Shown here: positions 44,401 to 53,820 of the stretch, piece by piece
Layout: every line of letters starts with the position of its first letter
How positions within the stretch are numbered: position 1 is the stretch's first letter
Assembly: GCF_009857475.1 (NCBI RefSeq)
Contig: NZ_WWCJ01000014.1
Location: 62,001 to 126,000 of the forward strand
Direction of reading: 5' to 3'
DNA from: Pseudoduganella guangdongensis
Lineage (GTDB): Bacteria > Pseudomonadota > Gammaproteobacteria > Burkholderiales > Burkholderiaceae_D
Length of the DNA: 64,000 nt
Made by a program: the position numbers and the translations under genes
Notes under the pieces: generated by a model
Seen by the model: the letters and a program-made list of their open reading frames with translations, nothing else
The model's database searches: none
Told to the model about the DNA's origin: nothing

Positions 44401-44415
44401 GCGGTGAATCACCGC
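44401..44415. promoter_or_regulatory. Palindrome upstream of luxR-type gene
   Basis: GCGGTG-AAT-CACCGC is a perfect 6-bp inverted repeat 30 bp before the regulator's likely GTG start. It lies in an unusually A/T-rich gap (44358-44400) that may carry a promoter (TTGATG at 44364-44369, weak -10 after it). It could be a LuxR-type autoregulatory site or an RNA hairpin in the leader. Confidence 0.4.
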
Positions 44416-44445
44416 TTAACCCAACCCAGCAGCGAGGAGCCCCGA

Positions 44446-45168
44446 GTGCACTGCGACACAGATGCTTACTTGCCGGATGACGCTTATGACACCATCGCCC
44501 ACGCCGGCGACTGGGCCAGCTTGCGCGCGCGCGCCAGCGCATGCCTGGAGCCATTGGGCGCCACCGACTTCATGCTCAAGCTGGAACACGGCCGTCCGCT
44601 CGGCGCCAGTACCCATCTCACCGGTACGCTGGACGACACCGTGCTGCAGATGTTCGGCGACCAGGAGGGCGCGGCCGCCGATCCGGTCACCCGGCACTTG
44701 CGTTCGCCCGCGATTCCGCACGAATGGCAGCCGGTGCAACTGTCGCAATCGGCAGCGCCGCCGGTCTACCAGCTGCTGAGCAAGGCCGGCATCAAGCACG
44801 GCCTGAGCTTGAGCATGCGCGGCACCAATAGCGCCAGCCGGATCGACTTTTATGGCAAAGCCGACAGCCGCCTGGCGGCCTCGCCGGCGCTGCGCGCCAC
44901 CTTTGTGCTGCTGGGCGCCCATTTGCATTGCCGGGCCGACGGCCTGCTCAGCCAGCAAAGCCGCGCCCCGGCGCCGCAGCTGTCCAAGCGCGAACTCGAA
45001 TGCATCAAATGGAGTGCGGCTGGCAAGACCTGCGCCGAAATTGGCCTGATCCTGGGAATCGGACGACGCACAGCCTACTTCCACCTGAATAATGTGGCGG
45101 CCAAGCTGGAGGTGTATTCGACGCGCCACGCCATCGGCCGCGCTGCCGAATTGGGGCTGCTCGATTAG
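44446..45168 (+). CDS. LuxR family transcriptional regulator (autoinducer-binding type)
   Basis: A 240-residue protein with an N-terminal autoinducer-binding-like domain (about residues 15-160) and a C-terminal LuxR helix-turn-helix (LSKRELECIKWSAAGKTCAEIG, then RRTAYFHLNNVAAKLEV). I chose GTG 44446 because GAGGAG sits 6 bp upstream; GTG 44404 lies within the palindrome and lacks one. No luxI synthase is in the window, so it would be an orphan (solo) regulator. It ends the RiPP island and is the obvious candidate to control it. The ligand pocket residues are not clear enough to predict acyl-homoserine lactone binding. Confidence 0.9.
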   Translation: MHCDTDAYLPDDAYDTIAHAGDWASLRARASACLEPLGATDFMLKLEHGRPLGASTHLTGTLDDTVLQMFGDQEGAAADPVTRHLRSPAIPHEWQPVQLSQSAAPPVYQLLSKAGIKHGLSLSMRGTNSASRIDFYGKADSRLAASPALRATFVLLGAHLHCRADGLLSQQSRAPAPQLSKRELECIKWSAAGKTCAEIGLILGIGRRTAYFHLNNVAAKLEVYSTRHAIGRAAELGLLD

Positions 45169-45185
45169 CGGGCGCCCCCGGGATC

Positions 45186-45227
45186 TAGTTTACCGAACGG
45201 GACTTGTTTACTAAACAATCTAAACTA
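45186..45227. promoter_or_regulatory. Operator region of the mannosidase operon
   Basis: TTGTTTA-C-TAAACAA (45204-45218) is a perfect 7-bp-arm palindrome, flanked by TAGTTTA (45186-45192) and its complement TAAACTA (45221-45227). It lies 86 bp before the first GH92 gene; a LacI-family gene is third in this operon. It is the best candidate binding site for that repressor. Confidence 0.65.
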
Positions 45228-45303
45228 ACGGTGTTTCCACCACTTTCGATTGCAGGGGGAAATCGGGTGCGGCTATAACAGCAGCACCATAAAAGGAGAC
45301 ACC

Positions 45304-47640
45304 ATGGGTCAACGTCCGTTCGCGGTGTTTTGTACCGCGTTGCTGTTCGCCGCCGCCGGCTCGCCGGCGCTGGCCGCTCCCCCCGGCAGCCCCGCCGCCG
45401 CCGTCAATGTGTTTATCGGCACCGGCGGCGACGGCCACACCTTCCCCGGCGCCAGCCGCCCCTTCGGCATGGTGCAGTTAAGCCCGGACACGCAGGTGCG
45501 GCACTTCCGCCAGAGCTACCCCTGGGCCGCCGGCTACCGCTACGAGGACAACTCCATCCTCGGCTTCTCCCACACGCACTTTTCCGGCAGCGGCCACTCC
45601 GACCTGGGCGACATCCTGCTCATGCCGTACAGCGGCGAGACCAAGCTGGAACCCGGCTATCCCGAACGTCCGTTCAGCGGCTACCGCTCGCGCTTCAGCC
45701 ACGCCGAAGAGCGCGCGGAGCCGGGCTACTACGCGGTGCGCCTGCAGGACCATGAGGTCGATGTCGAGCTGACCGCCAGCGGACGCGTCGGCCTGCACCG
45801 CTACCGCTACGCCAAGGGGGCCACGGCCAAGGTGGTCCTGGACCTGCGCCAGAGCATTTACGATTACGCCAACAAGAACCTGTGGTCCTCGCTGCGCGTG
45901 CGCGACGGCAGCACCATCACCGGCATGCGCATCACGCGCGGCTGGGCGCCCGGCCGCCAGCTCTATTTCGCGATGAAGTTCTCGCGCCCGATCGCCGGCC
46001 GCACCCTGCTGAACCGCGAGGAAGCGGTCGAGTACAAAGGCTTCGCCGGGCCGGGCAAGACGCCGGCCGACAAGATCCACCTGGAAGGCAAAGCCCTGGT
46101 CGGCGCGCTGGAATTCGGCGTGCCGGATGACGGCACCTTGCTGGTCAAAGTCGCCCTGTCCGGCGTGAGCGAAGACGGCGCCCTGGCCAACCTGGAAGAG
46201 ATGCCGGGCTGGGACTTCGACGCCGAACGCCAGCGCGCCAGCAGCGCCTGGAACCAGGCCCTGTCCGCTGTGGCGATCGAGGCGCCCGCCGACATGCGCA
46301 CCATGGTGTATACAAGCCTGTACCACGCCATGCTGGCGCCGAGCCTGTTCATGGACCGCGACGGCAAGTACCGCGGCCCGGACAACCAGGTGCACCAGGC
46401 CCAAGGCTTCCGCTACCACTCCACGTTCTCGCTGTGGGACACCTACCGCGCCCTGCATCCCCTGCTTACGCTGGTGCAGCCCGAGCAGCGCAATGCCGAT
46501 TTCGTGAACTCGCTGGTGGCCTCGCGCCAGCATAGCCCGCACGGCATCCTGCCGGTATGGTCCTTCCATGGCCAGGAGACCTGGTGCATGATCGGCTACC
46601 ATGCGGTGCCGGTGATCGCCGACGCCTACATGAAAGGCATCAAGGGCATCAACGCCGAGGAGGCGCTCGCAGCCATGACCGCCAGCGCGGAGTACGGCCC
46701 ATACGGCGGCCTGGAACACTATATGAAGCTGGGCTATGTGCCGATCGACCGCGAGCCGGAAGCCGCGTCCAAAACCGTGGAATACGCCTTCGACGACTGG
46801 GCCATCGCGCGCATGGCCGAGAAGATGGGCAAGAAGGATATCGCGGCCCGCTATTACAAGCGCGCCCAGAACTACCGCAATGTGTTCGACACCAAGACCG
46901 GCTTTATCCGCGCCCGCAAGACGACGGGCGAGTTCCGCGAGCCGTTCAACCCGGTGCAGTCCAACTTCGGCAGCGACTACACCGAGGGCAGCGCCTGGCA
47001 GTACTCCTGGTATATGCCGCACGATAACGCGGGCCTGGTGTCCCTGCTGGGCGGCGATGCTGGCATGGCCGCCAAAATCGACCAGGTGTTCGACGCCAAG
47101 GTGGAAGACAATGTCTACGCACACATGGAAGACATCTCCGGCCTGATCGGCCACTACGCGCACGGCAACGAGCCCTCGCACCATGTGGCCTACCTGTACA
47201 ACTACGCCGGCGCGCCGTGGAAGACGCAGGCCCGCGTCAGCCAGATCGTCGCCAGCCAGTACCACAACAAGCCAGACGGCCTGGCGGGCAACGACGACCT
47301 GGGGCAGATGTCGGCCTGGCTCACGTTCACCGCGCTCGGGTTCTACCCGGTGGCGCCGGGCAGCAATGAGTACGTGATCGGCCGTCCGTTCGTGGACAAG
47401 GCGGTGCTCAATCTCCCGAACGGCAAACGCTTCACCATCCGCGCCGAAGGGCTGTCGGCCGCCAACGGATTCGTCGGCAGCGTCGCGCTGAACGGCAAAG
47501 CGCTGGCGCGCAGCTTCCTGCGCCACGAAGACATCATGGCCGGCGGCGAACTGCTGTTCCGCATGCAGGCCGCGCCTAACAAAGAATGGGGCCGCGAACG
47601 CAGCGCCCGCCCATACAGCCAAACGGAGTACCAGCAATGA
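45304..47640 (+). CDS. GH92 family alpha-mannosidase
   Basis: A 778-residue secreted exo-alpha-mannosidase with a signal peptide (MGQRPFAVFCTALLFAAAGSPALA). GH92 signatures are present: NVFIGTGGDGHTFPGA at the N-terminus, FSLWDTYRALHPLL, the catalytic-acid region EGSAWQYSWYMPHD and the calcium-site block GNDDLGQMSAW. GH92 enzymes remove alpha-1,2/1,3-linked mannose from N-glycans and mannans with inversion and need calcium. The start ATG 45304 follows AAGGAGA. Its stop overlaps the start of a second GH92 gene. Confidence 0.95.
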   Translation: MGQRPFAVFCTALLFAAAGSPALAAPPGSPAAAVNVFIGTGGDGHTFPGASRPFGMVQLSPDTQVRHFRQSYPWAAGYRYEDNSILGFSHTHFSGSGHSDLGDILLMPYSGETKLEPGYPERPFSGYRSRFSHAEERAEPGYYAVRLQDHEVDVELTASGRVGLHRYRYAKGATAKVVLDLRQSIYDYANKNLWSSLRVRDGSTITGMRITRGWAPGRQLYFAMKFSRPIAGRTLLNREEAVEYKGFAGPGKTPADKIHLEGKALVGALEFGVPDDGTLLVKVALSGVSEDGALANLEEMPGWDFDAERQRASSAWNQALSAVAIEAPADMRTMVYTSLYHAMLAPSLFMDRDGKYRGPDNQVHQAQGFRYHSTFSLWDTYRALHPLLTLVQPEQRNADFVNSLVASRQHSPHGILPVWSFHGQETWCMIGYHAVPVIADAYMKGIKGINAEEALAAMTASAEYGPYGGLEHYMKLGYVPIDREPEAASKTVEYAFDDWAIARMAEKMGKKDIAARYYKRAQNYRNVFDTKTGFIRARKTTGEFREPFNPVQSNFGSDYTEGSAWQYSWYMPHDNAGLVSLLGGDAGMAAKIDQVFDAKVEDNVYAHMEDISGLIGHYAHGNEPSHHVAYLYNYAGAPWKTQARVSQIVASQYHNKPDGLAGNDDLGQMSAWLTFTALGFYPVAPGSNEYVIGRPFVDKAVLNLPNGKRFTIRAEGLSAANGFVGSVALNGKALARSFLRHEDIMAGGELLFRMQAAPNKEWGRERSARPYSQTEYQQ

Positions 47641-49955
47641 GCACGACCAACGCCTTCCGCCGCGTCCTCGGCGCCATCGTCCTCGCCGCCGCCGCACCAG
47701 CCGCGCTGGCGCAGTTTGTCGGCAAAGTGAGCGACCCGGTCGAATGGGTGAATCCCCTGATGGGCACCGCCAGCAAGCCCGAAATGTCGAACGGGAACAC
47801 TTACCCCGCCGTCACCGTCCCCTGGGGCATGAACCTGTGGACGCCGCAAACCGGCAAGATGGGCAACGGCTGGACCTACCAGTACGACGCCGACAAGATG
47901 CGCGGCCTGAAACAGACGCACCAGCCATCGCCCTGGATGAACGACTACGGCCAGTTCTCTGTCATGCCGGTTACCGGCAGCAAGCGCTTCACGGAAGACG
48001 AACGCGCCAGCTGGTTCTCGCACAAATCCGAAACCGCCAAGCCTTACTACTACAGCGTGTACCTGGCCGATTCCGACGTGACGGCCGAACTCACCCCCAC
48101 CGAACGCGCCGCCCAGTTCCGCTTCACGTTCCCGCAATCGGAGCACAGCTACGTGGTGGTGGACGCTTTCGACAAAGGCTCCTACGTCAAGATCATCCCG
48201 GAACAGCGCAAGGTTATCGGCTACAGCACGCGCTACGCGCGCGGCCCGCTGCCAGCCAACTTCCGCCACTACTTCGTGATGGTGTTCGACAAGCCGTTCA
48301 CCTCCAGCGACGTGTGGCGCGGCAAGGAACTGGTGGCCGGCGCGCTCGAAATGGAGAGCGCGCACAGCGGCGCCATCGTCGGCTTTAAAACCGCGCGCGG
48401 CGAGAAGGTGCATATGAAGGTCGCCTCGTCCTTCATCAGCCACGAGCAGGCCGAGTTGAACCTGCAGCGCGAACTGGCCAGCGACGACTTCGACACCACC
48501 CGCGCCCGCGCCAAGGCCGCCTGGAACCGCGTGTTGGGCAAAGTGGAAGTGGAGGGCGGCAGCATCGACCATATGCGCACTTTCTATTCCAGCCTGTACC
48601 GCATGGTGCAGTTCCCGAACAAGCTGTATGAGCTGGACGCCGCCGGCAGTCCGGTGCACTGGAGCCCTTACAACGGCAAGGTGCTGCCAGGCTACCTGTA
48701 CGGCGGCACCGGCTTCTGGGACACCTTCCGCGCCCTGTACCCCTTCCTCAACCTGGTCTACCCCGCCATCAACCGCGAAATGCAGGCCGGCCTGGCCAAC
48801 GCCTACCGCGAAGGCGGCTGGCTGCCCGAGTGGTCCAGCCCAGGCTACGCCGACATCATGGTCGGCAACAACTCCGCCTCCGTGGTGGCCGACGCCTGGA
48901 TCAAAGGCGCGCGCAGCAACGCCGATATCGAAACCCTGTGGGCCGCGCTGAAGAACGGCGCCAACAACGAAGGCCCGATGAGCGCCGTCGGCCGCAAGGG
49001 TGTGAAGTACTACAACGAAATTGGCTACGTGCCCTACGACGTCAAGATCAACGAGAACGCCGCCCGCACGCTGGAATACGCCTACGACGACTTCACGATC
49101 TACCAGTTGGGCAAAGCGCTCGGCAAGCCGGAATCGGAAATCGGCATCTACGCCCAGCGCGCCATGAACTACAAAAAGCTGTTCGACCCCGAGACCGGTC
49201 TGATGCGCGGCCGCAACCAGGACGGCAGCTTCCAGAAGCCCTTCAACCCCTTCAAATGGGGCGACGCCTTCACCGAAGGGAACAGCTGGCACTACACCTG
49301 GTCCGTGTTCCATGATATCGACGGCCTGGTGAACCTGATGGGCGGCCGCCAGGCTTTCGTCGGCAAGCTCGATACCGTGTTAAGCCTGCCGCCCACCTAC
49401 GACGAAAGCTACTACGGTTCCGTGATCCACGAGATCCGCGAAATGCAGGTCGCGAACATGGGCCAGTACGCGCACGGCAACCAACCGATCCAGCACATGC
49501 TCTACCTGTACAACTACGCCGGCGCGCCGTGGAAGTCGCAATACTGGGTCCGCGAAACGCTGAACCGCATGTACCAGCCCACGCCGGACGGCTACTGCGG
49601 CGATGAAGACAACGGCCAGACCTCGGCCTGGTACGTCTTCTCCGCCCTTGGTTTCTATCCGGTCACGCCGGCGGTCGGCCAGTATGTGGTGGGGGCACCG
49701 CTGTTCCAGCGCGCCACGCTGCACCTGGAGAACGGCAAGCAAGTGCGCATCAACGCGCCCGGCAACGGCGCCGACAAACGCTACATCCGCGCCGCGCGCC
49801 TGAACGGCAAGGCCTTGCAGCGCAACTGGCTGGGCCACGACGAACTGCTGCGCGGCGCCACCTTCGACGTGGAGATGTCGGCCAAGCCGAACCACCAGCG
49901 CGGCATCAAGCCGGACGACGCGCCGTACTCGTTCTCGCGCGAGGGCAGGCAGTGA
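47637..49955 (+). CDS. GH92 family alpha-mannosidase, second copy
   Basis: A 772-residue secreted paralogue with a signal peptide (cleavage after PAALA, about residue 25). It keeps GTGFWDTFRALYPFL, EGNSWHYTWSVFHD and GDEDNGQTSAWY, but it differs from the first copy near the sugar-binding N-domain (NGNTYPAVTVPWGMNLWTPQTG), so a different linkage preference is likely. ATGA overlap with the upstream gene and GTGA overlap with the LacI gene show tight coupling. The pair suggests stepwise trimming of branched alpha-mannosides. Confidence 0.94.
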   Translation: MSTTNAFRRVLGAIVLAAAAPAALAQFVGKVSDPVEWVNPLMGTASKPEMSNGNTYPAVTVPWGMNLWTPQTGKMGNGWTYQYDADKMRGLKQTHQPSPWMNDYGQFSVMPVTGSKRFTEDERASWFSHKSETAKPYYYSVYLADSDVTAELTPTERAAQFRFTFPQSEHSYVVVDAFDKGSYVKIIPEQRKVIGYSTRYARGPLPANFRHYFVMVFDKPFTSSDVWRGKELVAGALEMESAHSGAIVGFKTARGEKVHMKVASSFISHEQAELNLQRELASDDFDTTRARAKAAWNRVLGKVEVEGGSIDHMRTFYSSLYRMVQFPNKLYELDAAGSPVHWSPYNGKVLPGYLYGGTGFWDTFRALYPFLNLVYPAINREMQAGLANAYREGGWLPEWSSPGYADIMVGNNSASVVADAWIKGARSNADIETLWAALKNGANNEGPMSAVGRKGVKYYNEIGYVPYDVKINENAARTLEYAYDDFTIYQLGKALGKPESEIGIYAQRAMNYKKLFDPETGLMRGRNQDGSFQKPFNPFKWGDAFTEGNSWHYTWSVFHDIDGLVNLMGGRQAFVGKLDTVLSLPPTYDESYYGSVIHEIREMQVANMGQYAHGNQPIQHMLYLYNYAGAPWKSQYWVRETLNRMYQPTPDGYCGDEDNGQTSAWYVFSALGFYPVTPAVGQYVVGAPLFQRATLHLENGKQVRINAPGNGADKRYIRAARLNGKALQRNWLGHDELLRGATFDVEMSAKPNHQRGIKPDDAPYSFSREGRQ

Positions 49956-50935
49956 GCGTTACCATCCGCATGATCGCCGAGCAAACCGGGCGCTCGATCG
50001 GCACCGTCTCGCGCGCCCTGAAGAACCAGGACGGCCTGGGCGAAGATACGCGCGCCCTGATCGTCGCCGCGGCACGCGACATGGGCTACGACTTCGGCAA
50101 CCTGCGCGGCGGCCGCATCCGCCGCATCGCCTTCCTGCTGCACGCCCAGCACAGCACCTTGCTCTCCAGCCCCTTCTACCTGCCGGTGTTGAACGGCGCC
50201 GAAGAAGCCTGCCGCAAGCAGGGCATCGCGCTTTCGCTGCTCACCGTGAACCCCGCCGAGCCAGTGGCCGAACTGATCCGCCTGCACCAGCCGGACGCCA
50301 TCCTGTGCGCCGGCTTCTTTGAAGCGGAGGTGCTGGCCGCGCTGCGCGCCAGCGGCAAGCCCATGGTGCTGGTGGACATGCGCCTGGCCGGCTACACCTC
50401 GGCCAACGCCGACCATCGCCTGGGCGGCTACCTTGCCACGCGCCACCTGGTGGAGACGGGCCGCAAGCGCATCGCCATGCTGTCCGGCCCCCTGTCGCAC
50501 TACAGCATCCAGGAACGCATGCGCGGCTTCCGCAAAGCGCTGTATGACGCGCGCCGCCTGGCCGACCCGGACCTGGAAATCATCCTGCCCAGCGTGGGCG
50601 ACCGCGACCTCGCCGTGCGCGAGGCGGTGGCCGCGCTGCTGGCCATGACCCAGCGCCCGGATGCGCTATTCTGTTACAACGACACCACCGCGCTGGTCGC
50701 CATGCGCGCCTGCCTGGAAGCCGGGTTGAAGGTGCCGCACGATATCGCCATCGTAGGCTTTGACGATATCAGCGCCGCCGGCGCCGCCGTGCCGCCGCTG
50801 TCCAGCATCAGCGTGGACAAGGAAGCACTGGGTGTTGCAGGCGTGGAGTTGCTGACGCAGACCGATCCCGGCCAGGTGCTGGAAAAAGTCCTCGACGTGC
50901 GCCTGGTGGTGCGCGAGAGCAGCCATGACGATTAA
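49952..50935 (+). CDS. LacI family transcriptional regulator
   Basis: A 327-residue repressor-type protein. The helix-turn-helix is VTIRMIAEQTGRSIGTVSRALK at the N-terminus, followed by a periplasmic-binding-like effector domain (IRRIAFLLHAQHS, ALFCYNDTTALVAMRACLEAGLKVPHDIAIVGFDDI). The GTG start overlaps the stop of the second GH92 gene. It presumably senses mannose or a mannoside and binds the palindrome upstream of the operon (45204-45218), so it would control its own expression too. Confidence 0.93.
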   Translation: MSVTIRMIAEQTGRSIGTVSRALKNQDGLGEDTRALIVAAARDMGYDFGNLRGGRIRRIAFLLHAQHSTLLSSPFYLPVLNGAEEACRKQGIALSLLTVNPAEPVAELIRLHQPDAILCAGFFEAEVLAALRASGKPMVLVDMRLAGYTSANADHRLGGYLATRHLVETGRKRIAMLSGPLSHYSIQERMRGFRKALYDARRLADPDLEIILPSVGDRDLAVREAVAALLAMTQRPDALFCYNDTTALVAMRACLEAGLKVPHDIAIVGFDDISAAGAAVPPLSSISVDKEALGVAGVELLTQTDPGQVLEKVLDVRLVVRESSHDD

Positions 50936-50945
50936 GGAAACGCCC

Positions 50946-52163
50946 ATGAACAGCGCCTTCCCGGATTTCTTCGAGCCTGCCACGCTGGAGCGCCACATCG
51001 CCCACACCATGGCCTTCTATCACCCGCGCTGCATCGACCCGAGCGGCGGCTTTTACCACTTCTTCAAAGACGACGGCAGCGTGTACGACACCAGCACGCG
51101 CCACCTGGTGTCGAGCACCCGCTTCGTCTTCACCTACGCCATGGCCGCGCGCCACGGCAACCCGGACTACATCACCCAGGTGCGGCACGGCGTCGACTTC
51201 CTGCGCAACGCCCACCGCAACCGCAATACCGGCGGCTATGCCTGGCAGCTGGAGTGGCGCGACGGCGCCGCACAAGTGTTGGATGGCGCGAACCACTGCT
51301 ACGGCCTGGCCTTCGTGCTGCTGGCCTATGCCCACGCGCTGATGGCTGGCCTGGGCGATGCGCGCGGCTACCTGGCCGAGACTTTCGCCCTGATGGAAGA
51401 GCGCTTCTGGGAACCGCGCCACGGCCTGTACGCCGACCAGGCCAGTGCCGACTGGACAAAGCTGGACAGCTATCGCGGCCAGAATGCCAATATGCACGCC
51501 TGCGAAGCGATGCTGGCCGCCTGGCAGGCCACCGGCGAACAGCGCTACCTGCACCGCGCCGAAGAACTGGCCTGGAACATCACCCAGCGCCAAGCCGAAC
51601 GCGCCAACGGCATGGTGTGGGAACACTATCGCAGCGATTGGTCGGTGGACTGGGAATACAACCTGCACGACAAAGCCAACCTGTTCCGCCCCTGGGGCTA
51701 CCAGCCCGGCCACTTCACCGAATGGGCCAAGCTGCTGCTGCAGATGGAACAGCATAAAGCGCACCTGCAGCGCGACAGCGGCTGGCTGCTGCCGGCGGCG
51801 GAAAGCCTGTTCGCGCTGGCAGTGGAACGCGCCTGGGATTACGACCACGGCGGCATCCACTACGGTTTCGGCCCGGACGGCGAGATCTGCGACGGCGACA
51901 AATACTTCTGGGTGCAGGCCGAGACCCTGGCCGCTGCCGCCATGCTGGCCGAGCGCACCGGCGACGCGCAATACAGCGAGTTGTACCAGGAGCTATGGCG
52001 CTATTGCTGGACCCACTTCGTCGACCACGAACACGGCGCCTGGTTCCGCATCCTGAGCGCCGACAACCGCAAGTATTCCGACGAAAAGAGCCCGGCCGGC
52101 AAGGTGGACTACCACACCATGGGCGCCTGCTACGACATCCTGCAGGTGCTGCGCGGCGCCTAG
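50946..52163 (+). CDS. AGE-family sugar isomerase/epimerase
   Basis: A 405-residue protein with the (alpha/alpha)6 barrel pattern of the N-acylglucosamine 2-epimerase superfamily (VSSTRFVFTYAMAAR, GANHCYGLAFVLLAYAHAL, NANMHACEAMLAAW, KYFWVQAETLAAAAML). In an alpha-mannosidase operon, a D-mannose to D-fructose isomerase is the most likely activity; an epimerase cannot be excluded. I start at ATG 50946 with AAGGA upstream; ATG 50925 overlaps lacI and has no such site. No mannose transporter or kinase is in the window. Confidence 0.88.
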   Translation: MNSAFPDFFEPATLERHIAHTMAFYHPRCIDPSGGFYHFFKDDGSVYDTSTRHLVSSTRFVFTYAMAARHGNPDYITQVRHGVDFLRNAHRNRNTGGYAWQLEWRDGAAQVLDGANHCYGLAFVLLAYAHALMAGLGDARGYLAETFALMEERFWEPRHGLYADQASADWTKLDSYRGQNANMHACEAMLAAWQATGEQRYLHRAEELAWNITQRQAERANGMVWEHYRSDWSVDWEYNLHDKANLFRPWGYQPGHFTEWAKLLLQMEQHKAHLQRDSGWLLPAAESLFALAVERAWDYDHGGIHYGFGPDGEICDGDKYFWVQAETLAAAAMLAERTGDAQYSELYQELWRYCWTHFVDHEHGAWFRILSADNRKYSDEKSPAGKVDYHTMGACYDILQVLRGA

Positions 52164-52236
52164 CGTGCGCTCGAATTGACGATCCTCAAAGTGGCGGCGG
52201 TAGGACAAGGGCACATTTTTTGCGGCAGATCGGCTA

Positions 52237-53820
52237 TCAGTCGGCCTTCTCCATCAAATGCCATGTCACATCCTCTTTTGGTAGTTTGAGGAGCCAGTCG
52301 CGTTCCGGTTGCGGGAAAGGCTGCCCCGCTTGCAGCCAGGTCTGGCGCCATGGCTGGTTCACGATGCTTTGCAAGGGATGGCCATCTGCGACCCAGGGTT
52401 GCCAGATGCCGCCCACGTTGCAGGGTTGATCGCTTTTGCATTGCACCGCCGGCGTCACTGGCGCCACCTTCCTCACCAGAACGGGGACTGCTTGGGGCGC
52501 CACGGCCTCGGGCTCTGCGGGGATGGTGCGATAGTATTCCCACACCGGGTCACCTATCGACTTGCTGCGGTTGATGCTTTCGAACGCTTCCCCTTTGGCA
52601 TACAGCCCGGGGCGGGCAAGTGCGGGCTGACGCGCCTGATCCTCCGCGCTACTTTCGATGGCGGGGCGCCAGTAACCAGCAAACTGAACCACCCGCGCGG
52701 TGGTGGATTCGCCCGTCTTGCGCAAGCGATAGGCGGGATCGAGGTAGTAGCGGCCAGCAGTGGCCGGCACGGGTGTGGATGGTAGCGGTGGCGTGGTGAC
52801 GACACCCATTGCGGCGGCCAGCAGACTTTCACGCGTTCCGTCCCAGGGCGGCAGGATGGCAGGCGGCAGTGGCAGGACTTTGTCCAGGTTGGGGAAGCGA
52901 CGGTAGGGATTGTAGTCAAGGGCGTCGCCTAGCATCTCATAGCGCTCGGCGCGCGCCTCGTCGATGTGGGGGGCAATCGTTCGCGACAAGCTCCGGGGAT
53001 GTCCAAATTCAATCCAGAGATCGCGGGCACAGTCGGCACATCCTAACTTGACTCCAAGATGAAGCACTCTCAGAGCACGGTCTTTCGTTTCGGCGTTTCG
53101 GTCGCCGATTACCGCTCCATCGGCACCCATCGGGGCTGCAGAAAGGTAATGCAGGCTGTATGCCACCTCGGTGTTACCTTGCCCCATTGCGCACTCCATC
53201 ATCTTAAAGGCCACGGGAATGTTGCTCCAGTACCCCCGGCGATCCTCGCCAACATTCAACCTCTTGGCCAAGTAAGCCAGGGCGTCTGGGTTCCCCATTT
53301 CGGCCGCCTTTTGCCAAAATGCATATGCCCGGGTGGCGTCCTTCTCCACTCCTGTTCCGTTCATGAAGTAGGTGCCCATCCGGTCATAGGCAGCCGGGAC
53401 GCCCATCCGCATAGCATCTTCCACCAGTTGCACCGCGTCGTCATCGCCGCGGTCAGGATCGATTCCTTCCAGATAATAGGTTGCCAGGTTCAGCATGGCT
53501 TTCCAGTGACGGCGCTCGGCTGCCATGCGCGTGAGCTCGGCAATCCGCTTGTGATCCCTTTTCTCATAAAAAATGCCGGGGTCTTCCAATGCACGGGCTT
53601 CTAGAAACCAGGCATTGGCTTGCGCGTCGAGCGGAGGAAGCTTGGTCGCTTCCGCTGTACACGGGAAGTCCTTCCTGTGTGGCTCGAATAGAGGCAGGTC
53701 TTGATTGCGAGGTAAGTCGTTCAGAGGATTATCCATGTGATAGCCGTAGAGGATGAGGGCGATAGCCAATGTAGCTGTTGATATTTGCAGAATGTCTCGA
53801 TGTAGGCGCTTCATGCTCAT
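52237..53820 (-). CDS. Sel1-repeat protein, probable effector immunity protein
   Basis: A 527-residue protein. An N-terminal hydrophobic segment (LQISTATLAIALILYGY, about residues 11-27) would send it to the periplasm, still anchored. Sel1/TPR-like repeats run from about residue 105 to 225 (KAMLNLATYYLEG, AAYDRMGTYFMNGTG, DALAYLAKRL), and the rest is of unknown fold. Its start overlaps the stop of the phospholipase D gene (ATGA at 53817-53820). Periplasmic Sel1-repeat immunity proteins are known for Tle5-type phospholipases, so protection of the producer is the likely role. The C-terminal 280 residues have no family I recognise. Confidence 0.75.
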   Translation of the reverse strand: MSMKRLHRDILQISTATLAIALILYGYHMDNPLNDLPRNQDLPLFEPHRKDFPCTAEATKLPPLDAQANAWFLEARALEDPGIFYEKRDHKRIAELTRMAAERRHWKAMLNLATYYLEGIDPDRGDDDAVQLVEDAMRMGVPAAYDRMGTYFMNGTGVEKDATRAYAFWQKAAEMGNPDALAYLAKRLNVGEDRRGYWSNIPVAFKMMECAMGQGNTEVAYSLHYLSAAPMGADGAVIGDRNAETKDRALRVLHLGVKLGCADCARDLWIEFGHPRSLSRTIAPHIDEARAERYEMLGDALDYNPYRRFPNLDKVLPLPPAILPPWDGTRESLLAAAMGVVTTPPLPSTPVPATAGRYYLDPAYRLRKTGESTTARVVQFAGYWRPAIESSAEDQARQPALARPGLYAKGEAFESINRSKSIGDPVWEYYRTIPAEPEAVAPQAVPVLVRKVAPVTPAVQCKSDQPCNVGGIWQPWVADGHPLQSIVNQPWRQTWLQAGQPFPQPERDWLLKLPKEDVTWHLMEKAD

